Positions 1-9,543 of a stretch of 64,000 nucleotides of DNA are shown one piece after another (position 1 is the first letter of the stretch; each line of letters opens with the position of its first letter). The translations under genes and the position numbers were made by a program. The notes beneath the pieces are model-generated. The model searched no databases. It was given only the letters and a program-made list of their open reading frames with translations, and was not told where the DNA came from. Source of the DNA: Streptomyces sp. SCSIO 75703 (lineage in GTDB: Bacteria > Actinomycetota > Actinomycetes > Streptomycetales > Streptomycetaceae); NCBI RefSeq assembly GCF_036607905.1, contig NZ_CP144555.1:2480001-2544000 (forward strand), given 5' to 3'.

Positions 1-2
1 CC

Positions 3-401
3 CCACCGGACTGGAGCGAGCCCGTCGGCATCCGTTGGGCCCTGACCGAACTCGGCGCCCGCACCCTCGTCGTCCCACCTCTCACCGCACACCTACGCGC
101 CAGCGCTGCGGACGACGCCCCCGGCTGGCCCTCGGCCCACTTCGCCGAGATCATCAACGACCTGGCTGACCACGCCCAGGTGATCCTCTACTCCCAGTTC
201 TGGCGGGTGGACGTCGACTGCACATACGGCACTTCCGGCACCGGCCTGGACTGGGAACTCGACTGGACCGCGACCTGGGAACACTTGGTCGAAGAGTCCC
301 TCACCTGGTCCCTGCTGGAAGCCTCCGAAGCCCCCGTCGGCGACGACATCTTCGTCGCCCCCACCTGGATCGACCGTACCGACCTAAACCCGGAGAGGTG
401 A
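3..401 (+). CDS. Hypothetical protein, 5' end outside window
   Basis: An open frame runs from the first bases of the window to a TGA, giving about 132 residues. The translation begins PPDWSEPVGIRWALTELG and ends DRTDLNPER. It has an even, soluble-protein composition with many Trp and acidic residues and no membrane segment. Third codon positions are G/C-rich as expected for this genome, and the frame stays open well upstream of the first internal ATG, so the true start lies to the left. I do not recognise the family. It ends four bases before another ATG, so a downstream partner may once have been co-transcribed. Confidence 0.55.
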   Translation, partial: PPDWSEPVGIRWALTELGARTLVVPPLTAHLRASAADDAPGWPSAHFAEIINDLADHAQVILYSQFWRVDVDCTYGTSGTGLDWELDWTATWEHLVEESLTWSLLEASEAPVGDDIFVAPTWIDRTDLNPER

Positions 402-404
402 CCG

Positions 405-620
405 ATGCCGTTCCAGCACCCCAAGGAGACCGGCTACGGCCATGTGGTCGAGCGCTACGTCACGAGGAAGGACTCGGACCACCCGCGCTATCGAACGCGG
501 CATCCCAGCTCTCCGGCCGCGCGGCGGCCACGAGCCGCGCCATCAGCAGCTTCGACGCCTGGGCATCCCGAGACGAACTGTCCAAGATCATCTCCAGGGG
601 ACGCGCAGGTTGCCGCGTAG
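405..620 (+). CDS. Small ORF after the partial gene, probably truncated
   Basis: The ATG lies three bases after the upstream stop and follows GAGGTGACC, which can serve as a ribosome site. The first 25 or so residues (MPFQHPKETGYGHVVERYVT) look like natural protein. From about base 480 the translation turns into a Pro/Ala/Arg-rich shadow of an ATPase remnant on the other strand. I infer that a genuine gene starts here and was cut and fused to unrelated DNA. Function unknown. Confidence 0.3.
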   Translation: MPFQHPKETGYGHVVERYVTRKDSDHPRYRTRHPSSPAARRPRAAPSAASTPGHPETNCPRSSPGDAQVAA

Positions 621-750
621 AACAAGAACGGGCTCCGGACCGCTTTGCAAGCTGTTCGACCAGCCGTGACTTGCCCACCCGGCACCGCCTTTTCAACATC
701 ACGCACCGACCGGGCCGCTTCCCCGCCGCCACCTTCTGCAGCTCGACAGA
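480..750 (-). pseudogene. Remnant of an AAA ATPase N-terminus, frameshifted
   Basis: Reading the minus strand from about base 744 gives ELQKVAAGKRPGRCVMLK, then RVGKSRLVEQLAKRSG. That is the P-loop start of archaeal-type AAA ATPases (usually ELQ.VA.G.RPGRCVML.GRRRVGKSRLVE). The next family segment (a PFLFYAAT..DDL.QFVS-like stretch) appears in a different minus frame, and a later piece ending PESWDAAF is back in the first. At least two frameshifts are needed, and the copy stops after about 85 residues. The start is degenerate and no ribosome site is seen. It is a decayed fragment, consistent with turnover at the left edge of the accessory region. Confidence 0.5.
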
Positions 751-947
751 AGAGGCAACGGGCAACCCCACCGAACCCCGATTCTTGAGGCGCGCCTCAT
801 GCCAGACTCGTCCTCGGATGCGAAGCGAAATGCCGCGGTCACAACAGGTGTTCGTCGTCGGCCTTCGCGTCGGCCAATGAATGTCGAACGAAAGTTCCCT
901 GCGGGAGCGCACAACTCTCACGATCACTGTTCAAGGGGAGTCTAACG
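751..947. other. Non-coding spacer before the XRE regulator
   Basis: No convincing coding frame on either strand. The sequence is visibly less GC-rich than its surroundings, which fits either decayed foreign DNA or the promoter of the following regulator. An AAGGGGAG ribosome site ends seven bases before the next ATG. Confidence 0.4.
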
Positions 948-2192
948 ATGAGCACACCTTTACGTTTCGGCCCGGAACTTCGCCGTTTACGGCAGGAATC
1001 GGGGCTGACTCTGACCGAGTTCTCCGTAGCGCTCAACTACGACAAGGGGCACCTCAGCAAGGTCGAGCGCGGGGAACGTTCCGCATCCCCCGAACTGGCC
1101 CGGCGGTGCGACGCCTTCCTCGGGGCGAACGGCGAGCTGCGGCGCCTGGCCGTCCGACCCGAGAGCGACTCGGACACCACCGAAATGCCCTCCGCCACGA
1201 ACCTCTGGCTCGTCGGGCGCCGGGCGGTCCTCTCGGCGGGTACGGGGGCGCTGATCGACCTCGGCCTGAAACTCGGCAGTCAGGCGCCCGCTGCCGCCGC
1301 CCCCCTCCTCCCCTTCTTCCGCGCGCAGTTCGACCAACTGCGAAAGCTCGGCCAGTCCACCGCGCCAAAGGCCCTGCTTCCCCTGCTGGAGACGCAGACG
1401 CGCACGGTCGCCGAGCTGGCCGCCGGCGCCCCGTCCGCCACTCGTGCCCCTGGGTTCCTGCTCGCGTCGCGGTTCGCGGAGTTCACCGGCTGGATGGCCC
1501 AGGAGGCCGGGAACAGCAGCGCGGCTCTCGGCTGGACCGGTGAGGCCGCCGAACTGGCGCATGCGGGGGGCGATCCTTACCTCGGTTCCTACGCGCTCGT
1601 GCGACGCGCCCTTGTCACGCTCTACGACGGGGACTCCGCAGGCACCGTCACCCTGGCCCGGCGGGCCCAGAGCAGCGAACTCCCGCCGCGCATCCGGGGA
1701 CTCGCGGCCCAGCGGGAGGCGCAGGGACACGCGCTCATCGGCGACGAAGACGATTGCCTCCGCAGTCTCGACAGGGCGCGGGAACTGCTCGATAGCGACG
1801 ACGCCCGCAGCGGCGCCGAGCCCGTGATCGGCACCATCCACGTGAGCGATCCGGCGGCGATGACGACCGGCTGGTGCCTGTACGACCTCGGTCGCCCCAA
1901 GGCCGCCGCCGAGGTCCTCGACCGGGAGTGCCTCCGCCTCCCAGCGCACGCGCTGCGCACCCGCGCCCGGTACGGCTTCCGCAGGGCTTTGGCCCACGCC
2001 GCCTCCGGAGAGGCCGAGCACGCGTGCGCGATCGCCGGGGAGTTCCTGGGGATGATGCCGGCCGTGCCCTCGGCGACGGTGAACAGCGACGTCCGGCGTC
2101 TCGCGCGGGAACTCTCCCGGTTCCGGAGCAGCCGGGCCGTACACGATCTGCAACCGGCGCTGGCACGGGTACTCGCCCCCGCGCACGACTGA
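948..2192 (+). CDS. XRE-family helix-turn-helix regulator with helical C-terminus
   Basis: A 414-residue protein. Residues about 8-62 form a classic XRE/Cro helix-turn-helix (FGPELRRLRQESGLTLTEFS, then KGHLSKVERGERSASPELAR). Residues about 110-400 are Ala/Leu/Arg-rich helices resembling tetratricopeptide-type repeats; there is no DUF5753 domain of the usual Streptomyces Scr1 type. The ATG follows AAGGGGAG at good spacing. It lies 321 bp upstream of the TIR operon on the same strand, so it may control that operon, but no operator is visible and this is inference. An orphan developmental regulator is the alternative. Confidence 0.85.
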   Translation: MSTPLRFGPELRRLRQESGLTLTEFSVALNYDKGHLSKVERGERSASPELARRCDAFLGANGELRRLAVRPESDSDTTEMPSATNLWLVGRRAVLSAGTGALIDLGLKLGSQAPAAAAPLLPFFRAQFDQLRKLGQSTAPKALLPLLETQTRTVAELAAGAPSATRAPGFLLASRFAEFTGWMAQEAGNSSAALGWTGEAAELAHAGGDPYLGSYALVRRALVTLYDGDSAGTVTLARRAQSSELPPRIRGLAAQREAQGHALIGDEDDCLRSLDRARELLDSDDARSGAEPVIGTIHVSDPAAMTTGWCLYDLGRPKAAAEVLDRECLRLPAHALRTRARYGFRRALAHAASGEAEHACAIAGEFLGMMPAVPSATVNSDVRRLARELSRFRSSRAVHDLQPALARVLAPAHD

Positions 2193-2513
2193 TACCGCTT
2201 CCACGACCGACGCCAGCCCCTCAAGCCGTCCGGCTCGCCGGACTGTCCGGTCGGCCCTCCGGATCCCACGATCCCGACCGGACCCTCTGATCCCCGCCCG
2301 ACGTGTCACGCCGTGCCCTGCCTTCCTCGGGCTACCCGCGACCAGTGAAGCGCCGGGCGGCCCACCTCCATCCGTACGCCCTTCCGTGGACGCACCGTGC
2401 CGTCACGCGGTCGGGACCTCATGCCCCGGGTGGACCAGAGCCCCGGAGCCCTGTCTGCAGCCCTCGCGCCCATACCCATGCGTCTCCGTCCTCCTCTCAC
2501 GAAGGGAACTTTC
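2193..2513. other. Spacer between the XRE regulator and the TIR operon
   Basis: A 321-bp gap. The TIR reading frame stays open back to about 2397, but the upstream residues are Pro/Arg-rich and lack a ribosome site, so I treat this as leader DNA. It presumably holds the promoter of the three-gene operon. I see no clear palindrome, terminator or -35/-10 pair. Confidence 0.45.
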
Positions 2514-3305
2514 ATGCCCGACGTCTTCGTCAACTACCGCACAGGTGACGTGGAAAACGCCGCGACCATGATCGCGCGAGAGCTCTCCCGCCGGTTCGGC
2601 GACGAGCGGGTCTTCTTCGCCAGCAACTCGATCGAGGCCGGTCGCCGTTTCCCGGTGGAATTGACCAGGGCTATGGAGGAGTGCCAGGCACTTCTCGTCG
2701 TGATCGGCCCGCGTTGGGCGGAGGTGCAGGGGGCCGACGGCCGCCCCGCCCTCGAAGCCGAACAGGACTGGACCCGACGTGAGATCCAGACCGCGCTCGA
2801 CCGCGGGATCCTGGTGATCCCCGTGCTCGTCGGAAAGGCCACGCGGATCGACCCCTCCGTCCTCCCGGAAGGCCTGCGGGAACTGGCAGACTGCCAGTAC
2901 AGGCGGTTCGACCACCGCAACGCAGAGTCGGACCTGACGTCGCTCGGCGACACCCTCGCCCGGCTGCTGCCGGAGCTGGGCGCGGAGGACCGCGACGCCC
3001 GTGCGGCGCGGGAGCGGGCGGAGGCGAAGACCCGCAAGAAGTCGGACCGGGCCGCCGGACATACCAGGATGCGGACGCGCGACGTCGAGCAGCGCGTGCG
3101 CGGCGGCATCGGAAACCTCAACGGGGACCTGGGCACCTTCATCAACGAGCCGCAGGGTCCCGTGAATACCGGTCGGGGCCACCAGTACAACGCCCCGCAC
3201 TTCCAGGGCAACAACACCGGGGCCCAGTTCACGGCAGGCGACAACAGCGGTACAGTCCACCAGCGCTTCGAGCGTGAGCGCCAACGCTCGGACGACGGAC
3301 GATGA
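2514..3305 (+). CDS. TIR-domain protein with C-terminal signalling-type motif
   Basis: 263 residues from the ATG that follows GAAGGGA. Residues 1-155 form a bacterial TIR (TIR_2-like) domain: VFVNYRTGDVENAATMIARE, VFFASNSIEAGRRFP, CQALLVVIGPRWAE, DWTRREIQTAL, LVIPVLV. E90 in WTRREI sits where NAD-cleaving TIR domains carry a conserved glutamate. Residues 156-190 are a charged linker. Residues 200-252 are Gly/Asn-rich and include INEPQGPVNTGRGHQY (210-225), which recurs at the start of the next protein. The stop overlaps the next ATG (ATGA), so the two are translationally coupled. TIR domains of this type are known NAD+ hydrolases or cyclases in anti-phage defence; the effector role here is inference. 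Confidence 0.85.
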   Translation: MPDVFVNYRTGDVENAATMIARELSRRFGDERVFFASNSIEAGRRFPVELTRAMEECQALLVVIGPRWAEVQGADGRPALEAEQDWTRREIQTALDRGILVIPVLVGKATRIDPSVLPEGLRELADCQYRRFDHRNAESDLTSLGDTLARLLPELGAEDRDARAARERAEAKTRKKSDRAAGHTRMRTRDVEQRVRGGIGNLNGDLGTFINEPQGPVNTGRGHQYNAPHFQGNNTGAQFTAGDNSGTVHQRFERERQRSDDGR

Positions 3306-5287
3306 CCGGACAGGACCGCGTCACCGTCAACGATCCGCGCGCCCCGGTGAACAACGGCGAGGGGCGCCAGTACGTCTTCTACGGCGTCGGCGGGGACTGG
3401 ATGATCCGAAAAGGGGTCGAGTCCCTCCGGATCGCCCGCGAGGACCGGATGCGCCTGGCCGACCGGTTCGTTCCGCCGCGGAGCTACCGCGTCGCCGCCG
3501 ACCGCCTGGAGAAGCCCGGATCGGTGGTGCTGCTGGAGGCTCCGCCCGGCAGCGGCCGCCGTGCCGCGGCGATCATGCTGCTGCACGGGGTCGGTGAGGA
3601 CGGGGGCGCCGACGAGGAGGAGGTCCGGTTCGAGGAGCTTCCCGTCACGGGCAAGGACGAGAACCCCCTCGCTCCCGATGAGGGGGACCGCTTCCTCCTC
3701 GACCTCTCCGGGATCGCCGACGAGGAGGCGTATGCCAAGGCCCAGCTCCACCTGGCCGTGCGCCGGTCACAGGTCCAGGATGCGGGGGCCCACATGGTCG
3801 TCGTCCTGCCGTCGGGCATGGAGCACGCCCACGCGCCGGGCCTCGAACCGCACACGGTGACACTGGGGCGCCCCCGGGGCGTCGCCGTCGTCACCCGGTA
3901 CCTCCGCATGGACCGGATGGCCTTCCGCCCCGCGGACCTGGGGAGTGCCGAGCTCCAGTGCCTGTACGACCGCTCCCCCATGCGGGAACTGGCGCGGTTC
4001 GCTGGGCTGGTGAGGGTCGCTCGTGACAGCGGCCGGTTCGGCGCCGACTTCGCGGCATGGCTCGACCAGGCGATGCACGCGGTGGCCGACCGCGCCGGTG
4101 AGGTGGGCCGACAGGTGGCCTCGGTCCGCACCGCGCCCGAGCGGGCCCTGCTGCTCGCGGCGGCAATGTTCGAGGAGGCTGGCGCCGACATCGTCTACGA
4201 GGCGTGGCACGGCCTGATGAGGACGGTGAGGCACGAGGAGGAGGCAACGACCGAGCTCGCGCGGACGGATTTCGGGGAGCGGTTGGCGGGCCTCGGAATC
4301 GAGCGGGACCCGGACGGACGGCTCCGCTTCGAGCGGCTGGCCTACGCCGACGCGGTACGGACGTACTTCTGGGCGAACTTCCCCGGGGTACGCGACGATC
4401 TCAGGGACTGGATCGGTCACGCCGCCGGGCTGCGCGGCCTGACCACCGACGACCGGATGAACGTCATCGTCCGCTTCGGTGAACGGTCCCTGGCCGTCGG
4501 GCAGCCCGGCCATCTCTTCGACCTTGCGGTCCGCTGGGCGGACAGCGCGACCGGGGCGTCCTGCGATCCGCGCGCCGTGGCGGCCCTCGAACTCGGCCTC
4601 AGTCACGAGAGGTTCGGAGGGTGGTTCCGCAAGCGGATGTACAGGTGCGTGAGTTCCGGCTCCTTGTCGGACGGCCTCGTCCGCGCCCTGACCGTCGCCT
4701 GCCTGCAAAGCCTCGGCGCGACGCACCCGGATCAGGCGATGGTACGGCTCCACTACCTCGCCGTACGGAAGGGGGAGGCGGCACGCGAGGCCCGGGAGGC
4801 ACTTCTCGGCCTCGCCGGCCGCGACCGCCGGCTCTACCGGCTGATGATCGACCGCCTGCGGGACCGGACACGTCGGGAGCCGCACAAGGCGGAGCCTCAC
4901 CTCCGTTTGCTCACGGAGCTGTTGAGGAGCGACCGGGCACCGGACCCGCCGCCGTGGCCGGACCTGTTCCTGGGTTGGGAGACGGTGTTCTCCCAACCGC
5001 CGACGGAACTCTGGAACCTGCTGGTGAGCAGCTGGCTGAGCGCCGTGGCGGGCGACAGTACGCGGGAAATGGCGCTGGGCGTGATGGTCAGGGCAACGCA
5101 CGGCCGCACGGCCGCCCTCCACCGCCTCTACATCATCGCCTGCAGCTGGGCGGGGCCCGCGTGCCATCCGTCCCGGGCGGGCGTCGCCGCCCTCTTCTGG
5201 CAGCACATCGACCACGCGCAATACGCCCGCACGGAGAATACGGAGCGTGCGGGCGCCGGATCACGGACCACGGAAGAGGCACGATGA
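3302..5287 (+). CDS. STAND-like P-loop protein paired with the TIR protein
   Basis: 661 residues. Residues 9-24 (VNDPRAPVNNGEGRQY) match the C-terminal motif of the TIR protein at 9 of 16 positions, with conservative changes at several others. A P-loop-like EAPPGSGRRAAA follows at 79-90; the usual GKS/T is replaced by GRR, so ATP hydrolysis may be weak or lost. RFLLDLSGIAD could serve as Walker B. The remaining 450 or so residues are helical, Arg/Leu-rich and repeat-like, as in sensor arms of STAND or NLR-type proteins. Both ends overlap neighbours by ATGA. A receptor/scaffold role is inferred from architecture and context, not from a recognised named family. Confidence 0.75.
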   Translation: MTGQDRVTVNDPRAPVNNGEGRQYVFYGVGGDWMIRKGVESLRIAREDRMRLADRFVPPRSYRVAADRLEKPGSVVLLEAPPGSGRRAAAIMLLHGVGEDGGADEEEVRFEELPVTGKDENPLAPDEGDRFLLDLSGIADEEAYAKAQLHLAVRRSQVQDAGAHMVVVLPSGMEHAHAPGLEPHTVTLGRPRGVAVVTRYLRMDRMAFRPADLGSAELQCLYDRSPMRELARFAGLVRVARDSGRFGADFAAWLDQAMHAVADRAGEVGRQVASVRTAPERALLLAAAMFEEAGADIVYEAWHGLMRTVRHEEEATTELARTDFGERLAGLGIERDPDGRLRFERLAYADAVRTYFWANFPGVRDDLRDWIGHAAGLRGLTTDDRMNVIVRFGERSLAVGQPGHLFDLAVRWADSATGASCDPRAVAALELGLSHERFGGWFRKRMYRCVSSGSLSDGLVRALTVACLQSLGATHPDQAMVRLHYLAVRKGEAAREAREALLGLAGRDRRLYRLMIDRLRDRTRREPHKAEPHLRLLTELLRSDRAPDPPPWPDLFLGWETVFSQPPTELWNLLVSSWLSAVAGDSTREMALGVMVRATHGRTAALHRLYIIACSWAGPACHPSRAGVAALFWQHIDHAQYARTENTERAGAGSRTTEEAR

Positions 5288-6600
5288 GACACCGCTTTCC
5301 CAACCTGCTGTTCGTAGTTCTTTGCGGCCTCACACCGGCTGTGCTCGGAAACCTCCTGCACTGGTCGCCGTGGCTGTGGGGTTTCATGTCCATGGTCATG
5401 ACCTCAGGCTCCCTGCTGCTCGTGATGACGGCCCTAAGCGGTGGCCGCGCGTCGGCTGGCCCGTACGAGCCCGGGAAACCCGTGCCTCCCGCGGCGCCGG
5501 CGGAGCAGCCGTACCAGGAAACGCGGGTGGTTGACGCGGCGCTGCCGAGCGCGGCGGACGGCTACGACTTCCTCTTCTCTGCCACCGTGTGGTGGAAGCC
5601 AGTCCTCGACCACGCCGACCGGTCCGATGACGCCTCCCCAGCCCTCGCCGTGTCCTCGGTCGTCAGCCGGGCCCTGGAGGTCGTCCGCTGTGAGAAGCCT
5701 GGCCGGGCCAGCTTCGCGCGGTATCTCCTGGAGGGAGAGCTGGGCGTCCTGCTCCCGGACCGTAGCGGACGGGTGAAGGCCCTGGCGGCCGATGTGACGC
5801 TGACTCTCACCCCCGCCGACCGCGAGCGCCTGCGGAAGTTGAACGACCTTCGCAAGGACGAGGAGATCTGGGAGTACGAGCGTCAGCACGAGTGCAACAA
5901 GCGGCGCTACCTCGGTGACGACGTGCTCAAGAGCGCGGGCAGCGCGGTGGTGTGGTGGCTGGCCCGTCACGAGAACGAGATCGAGAAGGCGGTCGACATG
6001 ATCGGCCCGCTCGCCCAGATCGCGGCGGCGGCCAATGACAAGGATGTACCCGAGCTCTTCCGTCACCTGCTCGTACCGCACGTAGGCGCGCGGAGCGAGG
6101 CAATCGTCGGGGGCCAACTGTGGGACGGACACGGCCAGGAAGGAGGGGTGTTCGACCCCGAGGAGGAAGTAGGGGTCTCGGATCGGCTGCGCCTGTTGCT
6201 GGCGGCGGCGGGCCTGAAGCCGGACATGGACGGGTACACGGTGCTTGTGCACCGTGTGGTGCGGAGCATGGAAGAGGAAGGGCTGGACGAGGCCGCCGAT
6301 GAGATCAGGCGGACCTTTCTCCCGGCGCCCGACGAGGGCGACGACGAGGGGCCGGGGGGCGGGCCTTCGGGCGAAGGGGACCATACGGGGCCCTGGTCGC
6401 CGCGCTTCCCGGACGCCGAGGGCTCGTCGTTCACTACCGCGACCGCGGACCCGGATGCCGACGTGGGCGAACGGAACCAAGGTCAGCGGGAGACGAGCGA
6501 GAGCGACACGATACCTCCACCCTTCCGCGACACCTCGCACAGCCAGCACCGACCCGCCGCACCTCGCGCATGGGACGAGGACGACGAGTACGGGAGCTGA
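5284..6600 (+). CDS. Two-helix membrane protein, third gene of the TIR operon
   Basis: 438 residues. Two hydrophobic segments lie at about 7-25 and 31-52. A Pro-rich linker precedes a soluble region (about 80-330) with the segments YDFLFSATVWWKP and SAVVWWLARHENEIEKAVDM. The last 100 residues are acidic, Gly/Ser/Pro-rich and probably disordered. The middle part loosely recalls SPFH/band-7-like scaffold domains, but I cannot name the family. The start is fixed by the ATGA overlap with the preceding gene. It could anchor the TIR/STAND complex to the membrane or be the membrane target; both are inference. Confidence 0.7.
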   Translation: MRHRFPNLLFVVLCGLTPAVLGNLLHWSPWLWGFMSMVMTSGSLLLVMTALSGGRASAGPYEPGKPVPPAAPAEQPYQETRVVDAALPSAADGYDFLFSATVWWKPVLDHADRSDDASPALAVSSVVSRALEVVRCEKPGRASFARYLLEGELGVLLPDRSGRVKALAADVTLTLTPADRERLRKLNDLRKDEEIWEYERQHECNKRRYLGDDVLKSAGSAVVWWLARHENEIEKAVDMIGPLAQIAAAANDKDVPELFRHLLVPHVGARSEAIVGGQLWDGHGQEGGVFDPEEEVGVSDRLRLLLAAAGLKPDMDGYTVLVHRVVRSMEEEGLDEAADEIRRTFLPAPDEGDDEGPGGGPSGEGDHTGPWSPRFPDAEGSSFTTATADPDADVGERNQGQRETSESDTIPPPFRDTSHSQHRPAAPRAWDEDDEYGS

Positions 6601-6764
6601 TCCGGTAGGCGGTCGGCTCTCCGGGGCTTCCCTTCACCGCGCACCGCGGCAGGGGAGCCCTTTCCTGTCCCGAGACCTGAGTAAGCGCGGGAAGGAGAAA
6701 AGCAGGACACGAACCATCACTGGAGCCTCGACATCCCAGCACCTCCCCGCGCGGGAACTGACCA

Positions 6765-6792
6765 GGGGCCCGACCTAGAAAGGTCGGGCCCC
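6765..6792. terminator. Bidirectional hairpin between the TIR operon and ychF
   Basis: A perfect 12-bp stem (GGGGCCCGACCT / AGGTCGGGCCCC) with a four-base AGAA loop, between two convergent genes. It has no long T tract, as is common in Streptomyces. Confidence 0.8.
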
Positions 6793-6840
6793 TCATGACC
6801 TGTATGTTTGTCAAGTCATCGATGTGGGATAGAGCACCCG

Positions 6841-7929
<1,089 letters not shown>

Positions 7930-8097
7930 GTTGCGACTTCCCGTACGTGAGGATGTGGAGGCGGCCGGGCAGGGGCCGATCCCCCAGTCTACGGGGTGTC
8001 CCGTACCGGTCGGGCGGCACGTCGAACGCTTGGCCAAGCCGCTCCGACGGCGTGTCCGAGAGCGCATTCGGCACATTAACCGACCTAAGTTGGTCCA

Positions 8098-8739
8098 GTG
8101 GAGCAACACAGGACGCGACCTGCGCAGAACGGACCGCGACGAGGCCGGGCCCGGTTGCCCCCGCAGGGGCGGGGTGGGGCCGGCGGGGTGTCGCAGGCCG
8201 GGCCGCCGCCCCCGGGCGCCCGGGGTCCCGCGGCGGCCCGTCCCCGGCCGGGGTCTCCGGCGCCGGCGGCGCCGCGCTCCCTGCCGGGCACGTCCGCGCT
8301 GCGGTTCCCCGCGCCGCGGCTGACCGGGCTGGGCGGCGGGCTGTTCTGCGCGGCGGTCATGGTCGTGCTCGGGCTGCTCGACCGGCTGCTGTTCGACGCG
8401 TCCCCCACCGTCTACGGCGTGCTCTTCGTGCCGGTGTGCGTGCTCACCGCGCTCTGGGTGCGCGGAAACGATCTGCTGACGGCGCCCGTGTCGGTGCCGA
8501 TCGGCTTCACCGTGGGCCTGGTGACCGTCGCCGAGAGCGGTACGGGGGTGTCCGGGCGGCTGATGGGCCTGGTGACGGGGCTCGCCACGGGGGCCGCCTG
8601 GCTGTACGCCGGGACGCTGGTCGCGGGGGTGACGGTGCTCGTCCGCCGGGTGCGGCTGGTGCGCCGCCGGACCGCCGCCCGTAACCGCCCGCCCCACCAG
8701 CCGCGACGGCAAAGGCCCCAGCGGCAACAGCGGTCGTGA
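8098..8739 (+). CDS. DUF6542-type membrane protein
   Basis: 213 residues from a GTG. The first 65 residues are a Pro/Gly/Arg-rich disordered cytoplasmic tail. Hydrophobic segments follow (GLFCAAVMVVLGLLDRLLF, VYGVLFVPVCVLTALWV, a weaker one around IGFTVGLVTVAES, and GLVTGLATGAAWLYAGTLV), then an Arg-rich C-terminus. This arrangement matches the actinobacterial DUF6542 family of unknown function that sits beside ychF. Transcribed divergently from ychF and convergent with ppgK. No catalytic motif visible. Confidence 0.8.
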   Translation: MEQHRTRPAQNGPRRGRARLPPQGRGGAGGVSQAGPPPPGARGPAAARPRPGSPAPAAPRSLPGTSALRFPAPRLTGLGGGLFCAAVMVVLGLLDRLLFDASPTVYGVLFVPVCVLTALWVRGNDLLTAPVSVPIGFTVGLVTVAESGTGVSGRLMGLVTGLATGAAWLYAGTLVAGVTVLVRRVRLVRRRTAARNRPPHQPRRQRPQRQQRS

Positions 8740-8761
8740 GGGCCGCGGTCGCGGACCGTGC

Positions 8762-9502
8762 TCAGCCCGCCGCCCGCATCGCCGCGCCCACGATCCCCGC
8801 GTTGTTCTGGAGCCGGGCCGGGACGATCTCCGCCCGGACGCCGTCCAGGTGCGGCAGGAACTTGTGGGCCTTGCGGCTGACTCCGCCGCCGAGGATGAAC
8901 AGTTCGGGCGAGAACAGCATCTCCACGTGCGCGAGGTACCTCCGCACCCGGTGCCCCCACTGCTCCCAGGACAGGTCGTGGTCCTCCTTGGCCTTGCCGG
9001 AGGCCCGCTTCTCGGCCTCGTGGCCGTCGAGTTCCAGGTGACCGAGTTCGGTGTTGGGGACCAGGAGGCCGTCGTGGAAGACGGCGCTGCCGATGCCGGT
9101 GCCGAAGGTGAGCAGGACGACTGTGCCCCGCCGGCCGCGTCCGGCGCCGAAGTGCATCTCGGCGACGCCGGCCGCGTCCGCGTCGTTGACGACCGTGACG
9201 TCCAGGCCGCCGAGCCGCTCGCGGAACAGGGCGCGGGCGTCGGTGCCGACCCAGCCCTTGTCGACGTTGGCGGCGGTGAGGACCGTGGCGCCGTCCGTCA
9301 CCACGCCGGGGAAGGTGAGGCCGACCGGACCGGTCCAGCCGAAGTGCCCGACGACCTGCCGCACCCCGTCGGCGACCCCGTCGGGCGTCGCCGGGCTCGG
9401 GGTGAGCACCTTGTGCCGTTCCCGGGCCAGGTCGCCCCTGTCGAGATCCACAGGGGCGCCCTTGATGCCGGACCCGCCGATGTCCACGCCGAAGATCTGC
9501 AT
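8762..9502 (-). CDS. ppgK: Polyphosphate glucokinase (ROK family)
   Basis: 246 residues. The N-terminal phosphate-binding motif [13 protein letters not shown] is at 4-16. [15 protein letters not shown] holds the catalytic Asp, [13 protein letters not shown] the second phosphate loop, and [17 protein letters not shown] the C-terminal ROK signature. The [18 protein letters not shown] stretch is typical of actinobacterial PpgK, which phosphorylates glucose with polyphosphate or ATP. Length and motifs fit closely. Confidence 0.93.
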   Translation of the reverse strand: MQIFGVDIGGSGIKGAPVDLDRGDLARERHKVLTPSPATPDGVADGVRQVVGHFGWTGPVGLTFPGVVTDGATVLTAANVDKGWVGTDARALFRERLGGLDVTVVNDADAAGVAEMHFGAGRGRRGTVVLLTFGTGIGSAVFHDGLLVPNTELGHLELDGHEAEKRASGKAKEDHDLSWEQWGHRVRRYLAHVEMLFSPELFILGGGVSRKAHKFLPHLDGVRAEIVPARLQNNAGIVGAAMRAAG

Positions 9503-9543
9503 GGCCCCACGTTACGACGGGCGACGGTGCGTCACACGGGTGG

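Noticed and set aside
2534-3751. 405-codon minus-strand frame over the TIR gene
   Set aside because: Ser/Arg/Pro-rich shadow; the TIR domain on the plus strand is clear.
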